64,000 nt of DNA from Thiocapsa rosea (GCF_003634315.1 NZ_RBXL01000001.1:5826511-5890510), one strand, 5' to 3'. Positions 1-7,284 are shown, counted from the first letter of the stretch. A program made the numbers and translations. Notes: generated from the letters alone by a model not told the origin.

Positions 1-1
1 T

Positions 2-304
2 TGGAAGCGACATAGCTCGCGGCAGATTCATCGGCTTGGGTTCGGGATAGGAGAGTCGCATCGTACCGGCGAAGAAGTCGACTGCAAGTCGACCACCCCA
101 GGCGGGTCTGCGCTTTGGCAGAGGGATTATTGGGATCGATATATTCGGAACGACCGGCATTTCGTAGCGGCCAAGCAGTATGTCGAAGCGAATCCCGTGG
201 CCGCGGGTTTGGTGGGGTCGGCCGAAGAATGGCCCTGGGGAAGTGCGTGGTTTAATCGACTCTCTCGGGAACCGCCCTCATCGCCAAATGGATCGAAACC
301 TTGA
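2..304 (+). CDS. REP-associated tyrosine transposase (RAYT), 3' part only
   Basis: The frame is open from the window edge to a TGA at 302-304. It encodes the C-terminal third of a Y1-type (IS200-like) REP-associated transposase: WKRHSSRQIHR, then WQRDYWDRYIRN, then the family signature YVEANPVAAGLV and EEWPWGSAWF. These enzymes cut single-stranded REP hairpins. The stretch between the two conserved blocks is about 20 residues longer than in typical members and is encoded partly by a REP-like palindrome (77-93), which reads in frame as EEVDCKST. The N-terminal part with the HUH metal motif and probably the catalytic Tyr lie outside the window. REP-like palindromes follow directly downstream, as expected for RAYT loci. 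Whether the inserted protein is active cannot be judged. Confidence 0.8.
   Translation, partial: WKRHSSRQIHRLGFGIGESHRTGEEVDCKSTTPGGSALWQRDYWDRYIRNDRHFVAAKQYVEANPVAAGLVGSAEEWPWGSAWFNRLSREPPSSPNGSKP
77..93 (+). repeat. REP-like palindrome inside the RAYT frame
   Basis: The sequence gtcgactgcaagtcgac is a near-perfect 17-bp palindrome (7-bp arms GTCGACT/AGTCGAC, GCA centre). It matches the palindromes of the array at 474-646 and here sits in frame in the transposase gene. Confidence 0.75.
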
Positions 305-331
305 GTCAGAGCCGGCAAGCCGCCCGGGATC

Positions 332-348
332 GTCGACTTGCAGTCGAC
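332..348 (-). repeat. REP-like palindrome, inverted copy
   Basis: The same 17-bp palindrome in opposite orientation (gtcgacttgcagtcgac on the plus strand), preceded by a gatc and about 28 bp downstream of the transposase stop codon. With the copies downstream it forms the inverted pairing common for REP singlets around RAYT genes. Confidence 0.7.
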
Positions 349-360
349 TGCTTCCTCCGA

Positions 361-384
361 CTGGGTCTGGGTCTGGGTCTGGGT
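361..384 (+). repeat. Hexanucleotide tandem repeat (CTGGGT)x4
   Basis: Four perfect ctgggt units in non-coding sequence between the transposase and the REP array. A simple repeat with no visible function. Confidence 0.8.
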
Positions 385-465
385 CTCGTCTGTGGATGCG
401 ACTCGCTGCGGCCTTGGAGGCGTTGCGAGCTGCGCAATGATCGAAGTGTGTCGCGGTCAAGAGCG

Positions 466-652
466 TTGAAGAGGTCGACTGCAAGTCGACGATCCCGGGG
501 TGTCGCCGTCATCAGCGGCGAAGAGGTCGACTGCAAGTCGACGATCCCGGGGTGCCGCCGTCATCAGCGGCGAAGAGGTCGACTGCAAGTCGACGATCCC
601 GGGGTGTCGCCGTCATCAGCGGCGAAGAGGTCGACTGCAAGTCGACGATCCC
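466..652 (+). repeat. REP-like tandem array, 52-bp period
   Basis: Palindromes gtcgactgcaagtcgac start at 474, 526, 578 and 630, exactly 52 bp apart, each followed by gatcccgggg and tgtcgccgtcatcagcggcg (one copy has a T-to-C change). There are no unique spacers, so it is not CRISPR. It lies downstream of a RAYT gene, which suggests copies generated or amplified by that transposase (inference). The array separates the transposase from the convergent gene ending at 692. Confidence 0.85.
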
Positions 653-691
653 AGACCGGTGAGCGGGGATTCGAGCGTTCATTTGCGGTCC

Positions 692-1078
692 TTATCCGGA
701 CACCGAATTTTCAAAACAACGGCTTAGGATCAACGCCTTCAGGTCCGCAATGCTTGTGCAACCATTGAGGGTCACCGCATCCAAGCAGACCTTCGGCCCT
801 TGGTCCGTCATGCGAAACACTGCCGGGAGAGTCGCCGAGAGGCCCGGTTCGCGACGGAGGAGTTCGTCTCGGTGCAGAAACTCGTACTCCGCGTCGATGG
901 ATGAGACGAAGTCTCGCCACTCGGCCTTTTCGGTCAGAAGGCCGTAGGTGATCGCGCAGAGCCGGCAGGCGTAGGTCTGGGGCGAGAAGAGTTTGTGCCC
1001 GATGTCGGCCATGGTATTGAAGAGTCCGCTGTCAGCGTTGTAGACGAACAGCAGTCGCACGGGGCTTGTCTCAGGCAT
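692..1078 (-). CDS. Conserved hypothetical protein, 128 aa
   Basis: No assigned function. The protein opens with RLLFVYNADSGLFNTMADIG and carries a CRLCAITYG segment, a pattern I associate with small uncharacterised proteins found near membrane lipid enzymes; that association is weak. No signal peptide or membrane span is obvious. The start at 1078 is supported by an AGGAGA ribosome site and overlaps the stop of the desaturase-like gene by 8 bp (1071-1078), so the two are translationally coupled at the end of the queC-led transcription unit. The two Cys in CRLC could bind metal, but no other ligands are evident. Confidence 0.65.
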   Translation of the reverse strand: MPETSPVRLLFVYNADSGLFNTMADIGHKLFSPQTYACRLCAITYGLLTEKAEWRDFVSSIDAEYEFLHRDELLRREPGLSATLPAVFRMTDQGPKVCLDAVTLNGCTSIADLKALILSRCFENSVSG

Positions 1079-1847
1079 GGGGCTTCTCCTGTACCGGAAG
1101 CATGAGGAGTTGCAGGGGCGTCTGCCACTGCGGACCCTCGAAATAGCCGATTCCGAAGCGGATCCGGTGAAGGTCGTCGCGCAGCCGGAAGCTCCCGAGG
1201 AACCGGTCCCAGAAGGAGAAGATGGTCCCGTAATTGGAATTGGTCTCGGCGGTGATCTCCGAATGATGGACCCGATGCATCGACGGCGGCACCACGAGGA
1301 TGCGCAGGCGCCGATCCCAAGCCTCGGGCACGCGGATGTTGCTGTGATGCAGGACTATGACCATGACCATCAGGAATTTGTAGAGGATCAAGGTCGCGAG
1401 ACCGAGTCCAAGCACGAGGATCACGGCGGTGTTGAGCAGGGTCGAAAGGGCAATCTCGCCGGGGTGAAAACGAAACGCGGTCGTGGAATCCATCCGCGGG
1501 TCGGTGTGATGGACACGGTGGAGGCGCCACAGCAGCGGGATCTCATGATTCGCGCGGTGCCAGAGATACATCCAGCCGTCGAACAACAGGAGTCCCGCAA
1601 CCACGGCGATCGCAGCCGGCATGTCGATGGCGTTCAGAAGACCCCAGCCGCGCGTCTTCGCCAGCTCGATCGACATGAGGATCAGGGGCGCCATCAAGGC
1701 GCCGACCAGACCCGCCATGAGCGCGAGACCGATGTTCCGAGCCGCGTGAGACCAGCGTCCGGATGCCTGATCGTAAAAGGGAATCACGCCTTCCAGTGCG
1801 AACAGCGTCGTCAGCACCGCGAGACCCGCCCACTGGTCGATGCTCAT
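1071..1847 (-). CDS. Sterol desaturase / fatty acid hydroxylase family membrane protein
   Basis: A 258-aa integral membrane di-iron enzyme candidate. The eight-histidine pattern of the superfamily is visible: HRxxH at residues 97-101, HRVHH at 110-114, HHSN at 167-170 and HRVHH at 191-195. Hydrophobic segments before and between the clusters fit a membrane protein with the histidines facing the cytoplasm. The substrate is unknown; family members oxidise sterols, carotenoids, fatty acids or other lipids using O2. Its start overlaps the stop of the upstream glycosyltransferase by 4 bp (1844-1847) and its end overlaps the next gene, so three genes form one unit. A lipid or glycolipid modification role together with the glycosyltransferase is an inference. 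Confidence 0.85.
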   Translation of the reverse strand: MSIDQWAGLAVLTTLFALEGVIPFYDQASGRWSHAARNIGLALMAGLVGALMAPLILMSIELAKTRGWGLLNAIDMPAAIAVVAGLLLFDGWMYLWHRANHEIPLLWRLHRVHHTDPRMDSTTAFRFHPGEIALSTLLNTAVILVLGLGLATLILYKFLMVMVIVLHHSNIRVPEAWDRRLRILVVPPSMHRVHHSEITAETNSNYGTIFSFWDRFLGSFRLRDDLHRIRFGIGYFEGPQWQTPLQLLMLPVQEKPHA

Positions 1848-2548
1848 CGGCGACCTCGTTCGTAGATCTCGGCGAGCCGCGTCGGGGCTGCGCCGAGCAG
1901 GTAGCGCATAATGAGCCCCGCATTCATCAGCTGCTGGCCGACCACGCCGTTACGACGAAAGCGCACGGCGGAGGTCGTCACTACGCCCGGAAGTTTCAGG
2001 ACACGCGCACGGCGTCGGGCGCAACGCAGCAGCTCGACATCTTCGAACAAGGGCCAATCCGGAAATCCACCGAGCCTGTCGAACAGGCCACGGCGGATCA
2101 GGATTCCCTGGTCTCCGAAGCTGGTGAGGAGCGAATCGAACCGCGAAAACCACCCATAGACGCCGAGCAGCCAATGGACATCGTCGAAGCGCAGACGAAA
2201 GCAGGCCAGCTCTGCATCGTCGGCTTCGAAGGCGGTCTGCGTCAGCGCGGCGGCCTGCCGGGGCAGGATGCTGTCATCATGCAGGAAGAGCAGAAGCTCG
2301 CCCGCGGCCGCGCGGGCACCGGCGTTGCATTGCGGGCCTCGACCTGCGGTTGCATAGAGGATCTGCGTCGCACCTTCGATCGGGCCTGGCGGCCTTGGCG
2401 GCTCGACGGGCCGAACTGGATTCGCACCTGAGCAGGCAACGACAACGATGATCTCGGCGTCCGGGAACGCGCATCGACAGGCATGGAGGCAGGGCGTGAG
2501 ATGAGGGCCGACGCGCCTGGTCGGGATAATGATCGAGAGGCTTGGCAT
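1844..2548 (-). CDS. Family 2 glycosyltransferase (TIGR04283-like)
   Basis: A 234-aa GT-A fold transferase. It starts LSIIIPTRRVG, has the nucleotide-sugar region GRGPQCNAGA, the metal-binding FLHDDS motif, and the GDQGILIRRGLF and FEDVELLRC motifs that resemble the TIGR04283 subfamily. The subfamily is sometimes linked to arsenosugar synthesis, but no arsenic genes are nearby, so I do not extend that here. I chose the internal ATG at 2548 because the longer frame adds residues with no family similarity from a TTG at 2617. It lies 81 bp after queE and overlaps the desaturase-like gene by 4 bp. Confidence 0.85.
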   Translation of the reverse strand: MPSLSIIIPTRRVGPHLTPCLHACRCAFPDAEIIVVVACSGANPVRPVEPPRPPGPIEGATQILYATAGRGPQCNAGARAAAGELLLFLHDDSILPRQAAALTQTAFEADDAELACFRLRFDDVHWLLGVYGWFSRFDSLLTSFGDQGILIRRGLFDRLGGFPDWPLFEDVELLRCARRRARVLKLPGVVTTSAVRFRRNGVVGQQLMNAGLIMRYLLGAAPTRLAEIYERGRR

Positions 2549-2629
2549 GAGATGGACTGCGGCGGCGCACCTGTCGCGAACATGGTAGGGATCTGGCCCG
2601 CCCGACGCCGAATTCAACCCGTGGGATCG

Positions 2630-3271
2630 TCAAGGAAACCCGAGCAGCTTATGGGTCTGGATGCTCAGACGCCAATGCGGCCTGGTTTGGCAATAGGCGA
2701 TCGCTTGGCGCGTATGCTCTTGAAGGTGCGGGCCGTCCATGGGCTGTAGGAAGAAATGCTCGAACGCGAGGTGCTCGAGATCCTCGGGCGAGAGGCCGGG
2801 CTGGGGGAAGATGAGCTTGAGCTCCTGGCCGCTCTGCTGGAGAAGATCGGCACCGGCCTTCGGGCTGACGCAGACCCAGTCGACGCCGTCCGGGACAGAC
2901 CCTGTGCCGTTGGTCTCGAGGGCGATCTCGAAGCCCCGCGCATGCAGCGCCTCGATCAAGGCCACGTCGAGCTGAAGCAGCGGCTCGCCTCCGGTCAGCA
3001 CCACGAAGGGCCGACCGCCCGCACCGGCGTGCTCCGACCAGGTCGCGCGGATTCGATCGGCGAGGGTCTCGGGATCTCCGAACAGTCCCCCGCCTTCACC
3101 GTCGGTCCCGCGAAAATCGGTATCGCAAAATCGACAGACCGCCTTCGCCCGATCTTGCTCGCGCCCGGACCAGAGGTTGCACCCGGCGAAGCGGCAAAAC
3201 ACCGCCGCTCGGCCGGCCTGCGCGCCCTCGCCCTGCAGCGTGTAAAAGATCTCTTTGACGCTGTAGCTCAT
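2630..3271 (-). CDS. queE: 7-carboxy-7-deazaguanine synthase QueE
   Basis: Radical SAM enzyme that converts 6-carboxytetrahydropterin to 7-carboxy-7-deazaguanine, the third step towards preQ0 and queuosine in tRNA. The 213-aa protein begins with the family motif FYTLQGEG, and the three cluster cysteines are C31, C46 and C49, i.e. the C-x14-C-x2-C arrangement with a 14-residue insert that typifies many bacterial QueE proteins instead of CxxxCxxC. VVLTGGEPLLQ is the SAM-contacting GGEP motif. The start overlaps the queD stop by 4 bp (3268-3271). Queuosine genes queC, queD and queE are thus one operon. Confidence 0.95.
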   Translation of the reverse strand: MSYSVKEIFYTLQGEGAQAGRAAVFCRFAGCNLWSGREQDRAKAVCRFCDTDFRGTDGEGGGLFGDPETLADRIRATWSEHAGAGGRPFVVLTGGEPLLQLDVALIEALHARGFEIALETNGTGSVPDGVDWVCVSPKAGADLLQQSGQELKLIFPQPGLSPEDLEHLAFEHFFLQPMDGPHLQEHTRQAIAYCQTRPHWRLSIQTHKLLGFP

Positions 3272-4362
3272 AGCGGAAGTGCAGGCCCCGACGCGCCCCA
3301 GCAGAGAACGGCGCCGCAGCCCGGGGTTTCATGCAGGTCGATGCGATCCAATTGCGGCAGGGCGGCGGCGACCTCTTCGCGAATCCAGAGAAGCAGGTTG
3401 GCCGGATCGGCCTGACGCAGGCGGGGCAGCGCGTCGAGCCGATGATGGTCGAGCCGGTCGTAGACCGACTTGAACTGTCGTTTCACGTCGCCGTAGTCGA
3501 TCGTCCAGCCGAGCACCTCGTCCAGCGGTGCGGTCAGGTGTAGCCGCATCAGATAGCTGTGACCGTGCAGACGGCGACGCCGATCGCCCTTGGGTGCCTG
3601 CATGAGCGCCAGCGCGCTCTCGAAGCGCTGCTCTTTCCAGATCCGATAATGCACACCGTCGTAGTGACAACCGGCGGTGGCCGTCTCGTAGACCGTCACG
3701 ACGGACAACTGAGGAAAGACCGGTCGCAGTCGGTCCCAGATCCAACGCGCCAGCATCTCGCTGGTCGGGTTCTCCAGACCGGGGATGTCGTTGAGGCAGA
3801 CGTGATCGAGTTCGGTCGACAGGGGCGCCCAGATGGCCTCGAGGCGATCGAAGTCGATGCCCATGTCGTTTCCGGCGAGATCCTGATTGGCGTGCAGGAT
3901 CACCTCGAACCCGTGGCCGTGCATGCGCCCGCACTGGTGGCCCTCGGGGACATTCGGCAAGCGGTGGGCGGCCTCGAAACGAAAGCGGCGCCAGACATGC
4001 GCCTGCTCGCGGCCGTCCAGATCGACACCCTGATCGCGGGTGCTCTGGACACCGACCGACACGACACCCGGAACGCCGAGTTGGGCACGCACCCAGCGGG
4101 CGAGATTCTCGTCGGTCGGTATGGGAAGGTGCTCGTTGAGGTCGCTGTAATCGAGCGGCCCGATCGCATCCGCGAGCGCACGAACCAGCGCGTCCGTCTC
4201 CCCGCCGGGAAACGGCGCCCAAGCGATCGGAAGCTCCGCGCGCACCTTGGCGACGAAGCCGTGCCCGTGCAGACGGCGCGAGCGGTGTCCGGCAGGCAGG
4301 ATGGAGACGCGCCGCGCGGCCTCGAAAGGGACGGCGGCGACGTGAAACAGCTGTTCACTCAT
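3268..4362 (-). CDS. queD: Three-domain QueD / 6-pyruvoyltetrahydropterin synthase-like protein
   Basis: QueD makes 6-carboxytetrahydropterin from dihydroneopterin triphosphate. Usual QueD is about 120 aa; this one is 364 aa and contains three T-fold domains in tandem. The middle domain (about 125-245) keeps the full active site: zinc His133 in FEAAHRL, nucleophile Cys144 in CGRMHGHG, zinc His148 and His150, and an ELDH segment. The first domain (1-115) has Arg17 where the first zinc His belongs and Ser28 in place of Cys. The third (about 250-364) has Leu in place of His and Arg in place of Cys, though HGH is kept in both. So one active and two degenerate domains are predicted. Start at 4362 overlaps queC by 4 bp. 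Confidence 0.9.
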   Translation of the reverse strand: MSEQLFHVAAVPFEAARRVSILPAGHRSRRLHGHGFVAKVRAELPIAWAPFPGGETDALVRALADAIGPLDYSDLNEHLPIPTDENLARWVRAQLGVPGVVSVGVQSTRDQGVDLDGREQAHVWRRFRFEAAHRLPNVPEGHQCGRMHGHGFEVILHANQDLAGNDMGIDFDRLEAIWAPLSTELDHVCLNDIPGLENPTSEMLARWIWDRLRPVFPQLSVVTVYETATAGCHYDGVHYRIWKEQRFESALALMQAPKGDRRRRLHGHSYLMRLHLTAPLDEVLGWTIDYGDVKRQFKSVYDRLDHHRLDALPRLRQADPANLLLWIREEVAAALPQLDRIDLHETPGCGAVLCWGASGPALPL

Positions 4363-5060
4363 GGGACGGGTAGACCGAAACGTAGGCTGAGTGGATCCGG
4401 GTAACCTGCATCCGCGAAGCCCTTGGCGCGAAGTAAGCAAGAATCACAGAGACCACAGGGACGGCCGTCCGTTCCGGGATCGTAGCAACTGCTGGTGAGG
4501 CCGTAATCGACACCGAGCGACAGACCTCGGGCAATGATCTCGGCCTTGGTCATCTGCATCAGAGGGGCGTGGATCTTGAGACTTTGGCGCCCTTCGACCC
4601 CGGCCGCAGTCGCTAGATTGGCCATCTGCTCGAACGCCTCGATGAAGGCGGGTCGACAGTCGGGATAGCCGGAGTAATCCTGCACGTTCACGCCGATGAA
4701 GATGTCCTCGGACCCGAGTGTTTCCGCCCAGGCGAGCGCGAAAGACAGAAAGACAGTGTTGCGTGCCGGGACATAGGTGACCGGAATCCCCTCCCCGATG
4801 GCCCCGGCTGAACGCCCTTTGGGCACCGGGATGTCTGCCGTCAGCGCCGACCCGCCGAAACGCCGCAGGTCGATTTCGACGACCGCATGCTCCACGACCC
4901 CCAGCGCATCTGCCACGCGGGCGGCGGACTCGAGTTCAACGCCGTGGCGCTGACCATACCGGAACGACAAGGCATGGACAGCGAATCCTTCGGATGTCGC
5001 GATGGCCGATGCGGTTGCGGAGTCCAGCCCACCGCTCAAAAGGACGACTGCCGGTTTCAT
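4359..5060 (-). CDS. queC: 7-cyano-7-deazaguanine synthase QueC
   Basis: ATP-dependent ligase that turns 7-carboxy-7-deazaguanine into preQ0. The 233-aa protein starts [16 protein letters not shown], with the PP-loop ATP motif SGGLDSAT at residues 9-16. The C-terminal zinc site is visible as the four cysteines in [20 protein letters not shown]. The start at 5060 is set by the conserved N-terminus; upstream in-frame sequence is unrelated. It is the first gene of the queC-queD-queE unit, with a 4-bp overlap to queD, and lies 64 bp after the PilZ gene. queF, needed for the next step, is not in this window. Confidence 0.96.
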   Translation of the reverse strand: MKPAVVLLSGGLDSATASAIATSEGFAVHALSFRYGQRHGVELESAARVADALGVVEHAVVEIDLRRFGGSALTADIPVPKGRSAGAIGEGIPVTYVPARNTVFLSFALAWAETLGSEDIFIGVNVQDYSGYPDCRPAFIEAFEQMANLATAAGVEGRQSLKIHAPLMQMTKAEIIARGLSLGVDYGLTSSCYDPGTDGRPCGLCDSCLLRAKGFADAGYPDPLSLRFGLPVP

Positions 5061-5124
5061 TGCCTTGGAGCGCCGAAAGAGATGAAAAGACGCGCGGATC
5101 CGGACCGCAGGGATCGCTCGACGC

Positions 5125-5499
5125 TCAGCTGAGGTTGTCCGTCGGCTGGATGAGCGAGCGGATTCTCGCCAGTGCGGTGTCGCCGACATCGGAGAACTCG
5201 ATCCCGAGCAGCCAGCGTTCCTCGGCGGTACTCGGTGCGACCCACACCACCGAGCCGACGGCCTGGATCCCTTCCGAGATCTCGGGTGTCTCCATCTCCA
5301 CCAGCAGCCGAGAGCGCACGGCAAACATGCGGTCGGCCCACACTTGGAGTCCGCCCTCGCTGATGTTGCGCCCGAGCACCTGGTGCATCCCCGGCGCGCT
5401 GCCGCCCGCATCGGACCCCAGTTGCATCAGACGGGCGTGATACCCCCAGGACACTCGCTCGTAGCTCCGTCGATCCGCATCCGCTTCGCTGATCGCCAT
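5125..5499 (-). CDS. PilZ-domain protein
   Basis: A 124-aa single-domain PilZ protein expected to bind cyclic di-GMP. The N-terminal RRSYERV box (10-16) supplies the arginines and NISEGGL (45-51) the (D/N)xSxxG part of the binding motif; the remainder reads as a PilZ beta-barrel (VGSVVWV, WLLGIEF). No output domain is attached, so it would act by binding a partner. It is codirectional with queC but separated by 64 bp; a functional link is not evident. Confidence 0.85.
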   Translation of the reverse strand: MAISEADADRRSYERVSWGYHARLMQLGSDAGGSAPGMHQVLGRNISEGGLQVWADRMFAVRSRLLVEMETPEISEGIQAVGSVVWVAPSTAEERWLLGIEFSDVGDTALARIRSLIQPTDNLS

Positions 5500-6030
5500 A
5501 GATACCTCAAACCGTCTGATTGATCGAAACGCCGGATAGGGGGAATCCCAGGCCGGTCATCCTGGAACCGATCCGAGCTGCCGAACCCGAATCCTATAAA
5601 CACAGCAACGGGGTAAGAATAGCGCTCGTCTCGTGGGCTGTCGACCAAGCGTGCCGGCGGGAAGCATCAAGAGCTGCCATGCGCCGGTCCCCAAGCACGC
5701 TTGTCGCGTGGTGAGATCGACGCCCCAAACGGCGACGTGGATGCGCGAAACTTCGTTCGCTCCGGCCGGGGCGTCCGAAGGAGAGGCTCCATGCGGATTT
5801 GCGCCCATGTGGGCGAGTTCGGCGATCGCACATCCGATCTAGGGGGGTTAACAGGCGAGGTGTAGCGGATCGTCGATGCAGCGGTGCACGCGACGAGGGG
5901 AAGGAGGCATCGGTGTCGTCATGCTCGGCGGCAAGAGGCCGTCGAGCATGACGCGATTCGAGATCGCGGCGGTCTGAATTGGCCGCGAATTCGATCCACG
6001 CATGGACGAATCCGCGCCGAGTCAGTTAGA
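5500..6030. other. Gene-poor interval between PilZ gene and puc operon
   Basis: About 530 bp without a convincing gene. A minus-strand frame at 5557-5808 (83 aa) lacks a clear ribosome site and similarity to known domains, so I do not call it. The interval holds the strong hairpin at 5918-5952 that ends the puc transcript; nothing else is recognised. Confidence 0.5.
5918..5952 (-). terminator. Strong hairpin downstream of the puc operon
   Basis: GTCATGCTCG (5918-5927) pairs perfectly with CGAGCATGAC (5943-5952), and the inner CGGC/GCCG continues the stem around an AAGAG loop. It lies about 80 bp after the last light-harvesting gene on the minus strand. There is no clear U-tract, so it may act as a stabilising 3' hairpin or a non-canonical terminator. 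Confidence 0.6.
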
Positions 6031-6195
6031 TCAGGCCCAACCGAAGCCCATCTGGAACACGACCGCATGGAGAACCAGGGCAATGATCAACAAGAGAAAG
6101 AAGATCGGCATCAGCCATGTCGCGGGATTGAGAACCAGCCACACCTTCCAATCGTCTTCCGGGTTCTTCGGCTTTGCAATCTGGACGTCACTCAT
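6031..6195 (-). CDS. pucA: Light-harvesting (LH2-type) alpha polypeptide, short form
   Basis: A 54-aa antenna apoprotein. The cytoplasmic end has DDWKVWLVLNPATWLMP, followed by one membrane helix with the bacteriochlorophyll-ligating His in LVLHAVVF and a short periplasmic tail ending QMGFGWA. The NP motif before the helix and overall pattern are closer to LH2 alpha of Phaeospirillum molischianum type than to LH1 alpha. It is the fourth gene of the beta-alpha-beta-alpha series and starts 24 bp after the second beta gene. No reaction-centre genes (pufLM) adjoin, which favours a peripheral antenna. I judge LH2 likely but not certain. Confidence 0.85.
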   Translation of the reverse strand: MSDVQIAKPKNPEDDWKVWLVLNPATWLMPIFFLLLIIALVLHAVVFQMGFGWA

Positions 6196-6219
6196 AATCT
6201 TGATCTCGTCGAAGTCGAA

Positions 6220-6357
6220 TTAGAACCAGGGATTGGCAGCGATCACGAAGAGGTGAACCAATGCGGCGATCCCGACGTATGCGGTGTAGGTCACCTTAAA
6301 CTGCTCATGAAACTCTTTTGCTTGTTGGTCGGTAAGACCGGACAGAGACTGTGCCAT
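6220..6357 (-). CDS. pucB: Light-harvesting (LH2-type) beta polypeptide, short form
   Basis: A 45-aa antenna beta subunit, MAQSLSGLTDQQAKEFHEQF at the cytoplasmic face followed by one membrane helix. Two conserved histidines are visible: one in KEFHEQF near the membrane entrance and one in ALVHLFVIA, the expected bacteriochlorophyll ligand, and it ends ANPWF. From SLSGL on it is almost identical to the second half of the upstream beta protein (7060-7284), so the two arose by duplication of a beta-alpha pair. An AAGGAA ribosome site precedes the ATG at 6357. Confidence 0.9.
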   Translation of the reverse strand: MAQSLSGLTDQQAKEFHEQFKVTYTAYVGIAALVHLFVIAANPWF

Positions 6358-6426
6358 GATTTATTTCCTTTGATGGGTTTTCATCGACCACCACGCGCCA
6401 GACCGACGCGGGGCAAGCGAAGAGGC

Positions 6427-7041
6427 TTAGGCTGCCTCGGGAACCACGATGACTTCGACCGGAACCGGCACGACGGCTGGTGCGCCTTCTTCGACCGGAG
6501 CTTCTTCGGCAGCAGGTGCGGCTTCGACCGGAGCGGCCTCGGCGGCAGGTGCGGCTTCGACCGGAGCAGCCTCGGCGGCAGGCGCGGCTTCGACCGGAGC
6601 GGCCTCGGCGGCAGGCGCGGCTTCGACCGGAGCGGCCTCGGCAGCAGGCGCGGCTTCGACCGGAGCGGCTTCAGCAGCGGGCTCAGCGGCTTCGACCGGA
6701 GCGGCCTCGGCGGCAGGCTCAGCGGCTTCGACCGGAGCGGCCTCGGCAGCAGGCGCAGCTTCGACCGGAGCTTCCTCGGCGGCAGGTGCGGCTTCAGCTG
6801 GGGCTTCCTCGACGACGGGAGCCTCGGCAACCGGCACGACAGCAGCGGGCTCGACGGCCTTGCCGGATTCCCATGCGTTACCCGGCAGGGAGAAGGCGTA
6901 CAGATGCACACCCAGCGCGATCACGAGAAGGGCAGCCAGCATCGGAACCAACCAAACGGCCGGGTTGATGACCAGCCAGATCCGGTAATCCCGTTGACTC
7001 GGGCTGTAGTTGAGAACGTTACGGAAAGCGTCTTGAAGCAT
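6427..7041 (-). CDS. pucA: Light-harvesting (LH2-type) alpha polypeptide with long Ala/Pro/Glu repeat tail
   Basis: A 204-aa alpha subunit, about four times normal length. Residues 1-55 are an ordinary alpha antenna protein: DYRIWLVINPAVWLVPM, one membrane helix and the His ligand in IALGVHLYAF. From about residue 60 the chain consists almost only of Ala, Pro, Glu and Val in 11-12-residue repeats (APVEAAPAAEA), roughly eight in a row, with no Lys, Arg, His or aromatic residue. The tail would extend into the periplasm and be strongly acidic. The start at 7041 has a consensus AGGAGG site. It lies 18 bp after the first beta gene. The tail's role is unknown; packing or spacing of antenna rings is only a guess. 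Confidence 0.88.
   Translation of the reverse strand: MLQDAFRNVLNYSPSQRDYRIWLVINPAVWLVPMLAALLVIALGVHLYAFSLPGNAWESGKAVEPAAVVPVAEAPVVEEAPAEAAPAAEEAPVEAAPAAEAAPVEAAEPAAEAAPVEAAEPAAEAAPVEAAPAAEAAPVEAAPAAEAAPVEAAPAAEAAPVEAAPAAEAAPVEAAPAAEEAPVEEGAPAVVPVPVEVIVVPEAA
6474..6819 (-). repeat. Coding minisatellite (33/36-bp units) in the extended alpha gene
   Basis: The tail of the long alpha subunit is encoded by near-identical 33-bp units (two are 36 bp). Plus-strand units read gcttcgaccggagcggcctc plus a 13-base remainder. Near-identity at DNA level, including third positions, points to recent tandem amplification, so unit number may vary between strains. Confidence 0.85.
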
Positions 7042-7059
7042 GAAAATGACCTCCTCGAT

Positions 7060-7284
7060 TTAGAACCAGGGGTTGCTCGCAATGACGAACAGATGCACGA
7101 GTGCTGCGATCCCGACATACGCCGTGTAGGTGACCTTGAACTGCTCGTGAAATTCTTTTGCTTGCTCCGGGGTGAGCCCGGACAGGCTCTTTTCCTGCGG
7201 CTGCTGCTGCGCGACGACAGGCTTGGCCTGTCCGCGAGCTTTGCCGCCGGTCGGTGTTGAGGCGGGAGATTGCTGCCCAGCCAT
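7060..7284 (-). CDS. pucB: Light-harvesting (LH2-type) beta polypeptide, N-terminally extended
   Basis: A 74-aa beta subunit. The C-terminal 45 residues match the second beta protein (SLSGLTPEQAKEFHEQF, then the helix with ALVHLFVIA and a final NPWF). The first 29 residues, MAGQQSPASTPTGGKARG and on, form a Gln/Pro/Lys-rich cytoplasmic extension absent from the other copy. I chose the ATG at 7284 because GGAGG lies 8 bp before it; an in-frame ATG at 7299 overlaps that site and an even longer frame to 7470 runs through the promoter. First gene of the operon. Confidence 0.88.
   Translation of the reverse strand: MAGQQSPASTPTGGKARGQAKPVVAQQQPQEKSLSGLTPEQAKEFHEQFKVTYTAYVGIAALVHLFVIASNPWF

Noticed and set aside
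466..655. Regularly spaced repeats resembling CRISPR
   Set aside because: The period is exact but the sequence between palindromes is the same in every copy, so there are no spacers; no cas genes nearby.
301..768. Open frames through the REP array (76-155 aa)
   Set aside because: They translate the tandem repeat and have no ribosome site or recognised domain.
1844..2548. Arsenosugar function for the glycosyltransferase
   Set aside because: Only subfamily resemblance; no arsM or other arsenic genes nearby.
5557..5808. 83-aa minus-strand frame between the PilZ and puc genes
   Set aside because: No ribosome site, no signal or domain, overlaps another equally long frame; too weak to call a gene.
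6449..6988. Plus-strand frame of 179 aa rich in Ala/Gly/Thr opposite the long alpha gene
   Set aside because: It is the shadow of the Ala/Pro/Glu repeat; the minus-strand product has a canonical antenna domain and ribosome site.
6031..7284. Assignment to the puf (LH1) operon
   Set aside because: Proteins resemble LH2 polypeptides more, and pufLM are not adjacent; kept as puc-type with some doubt.
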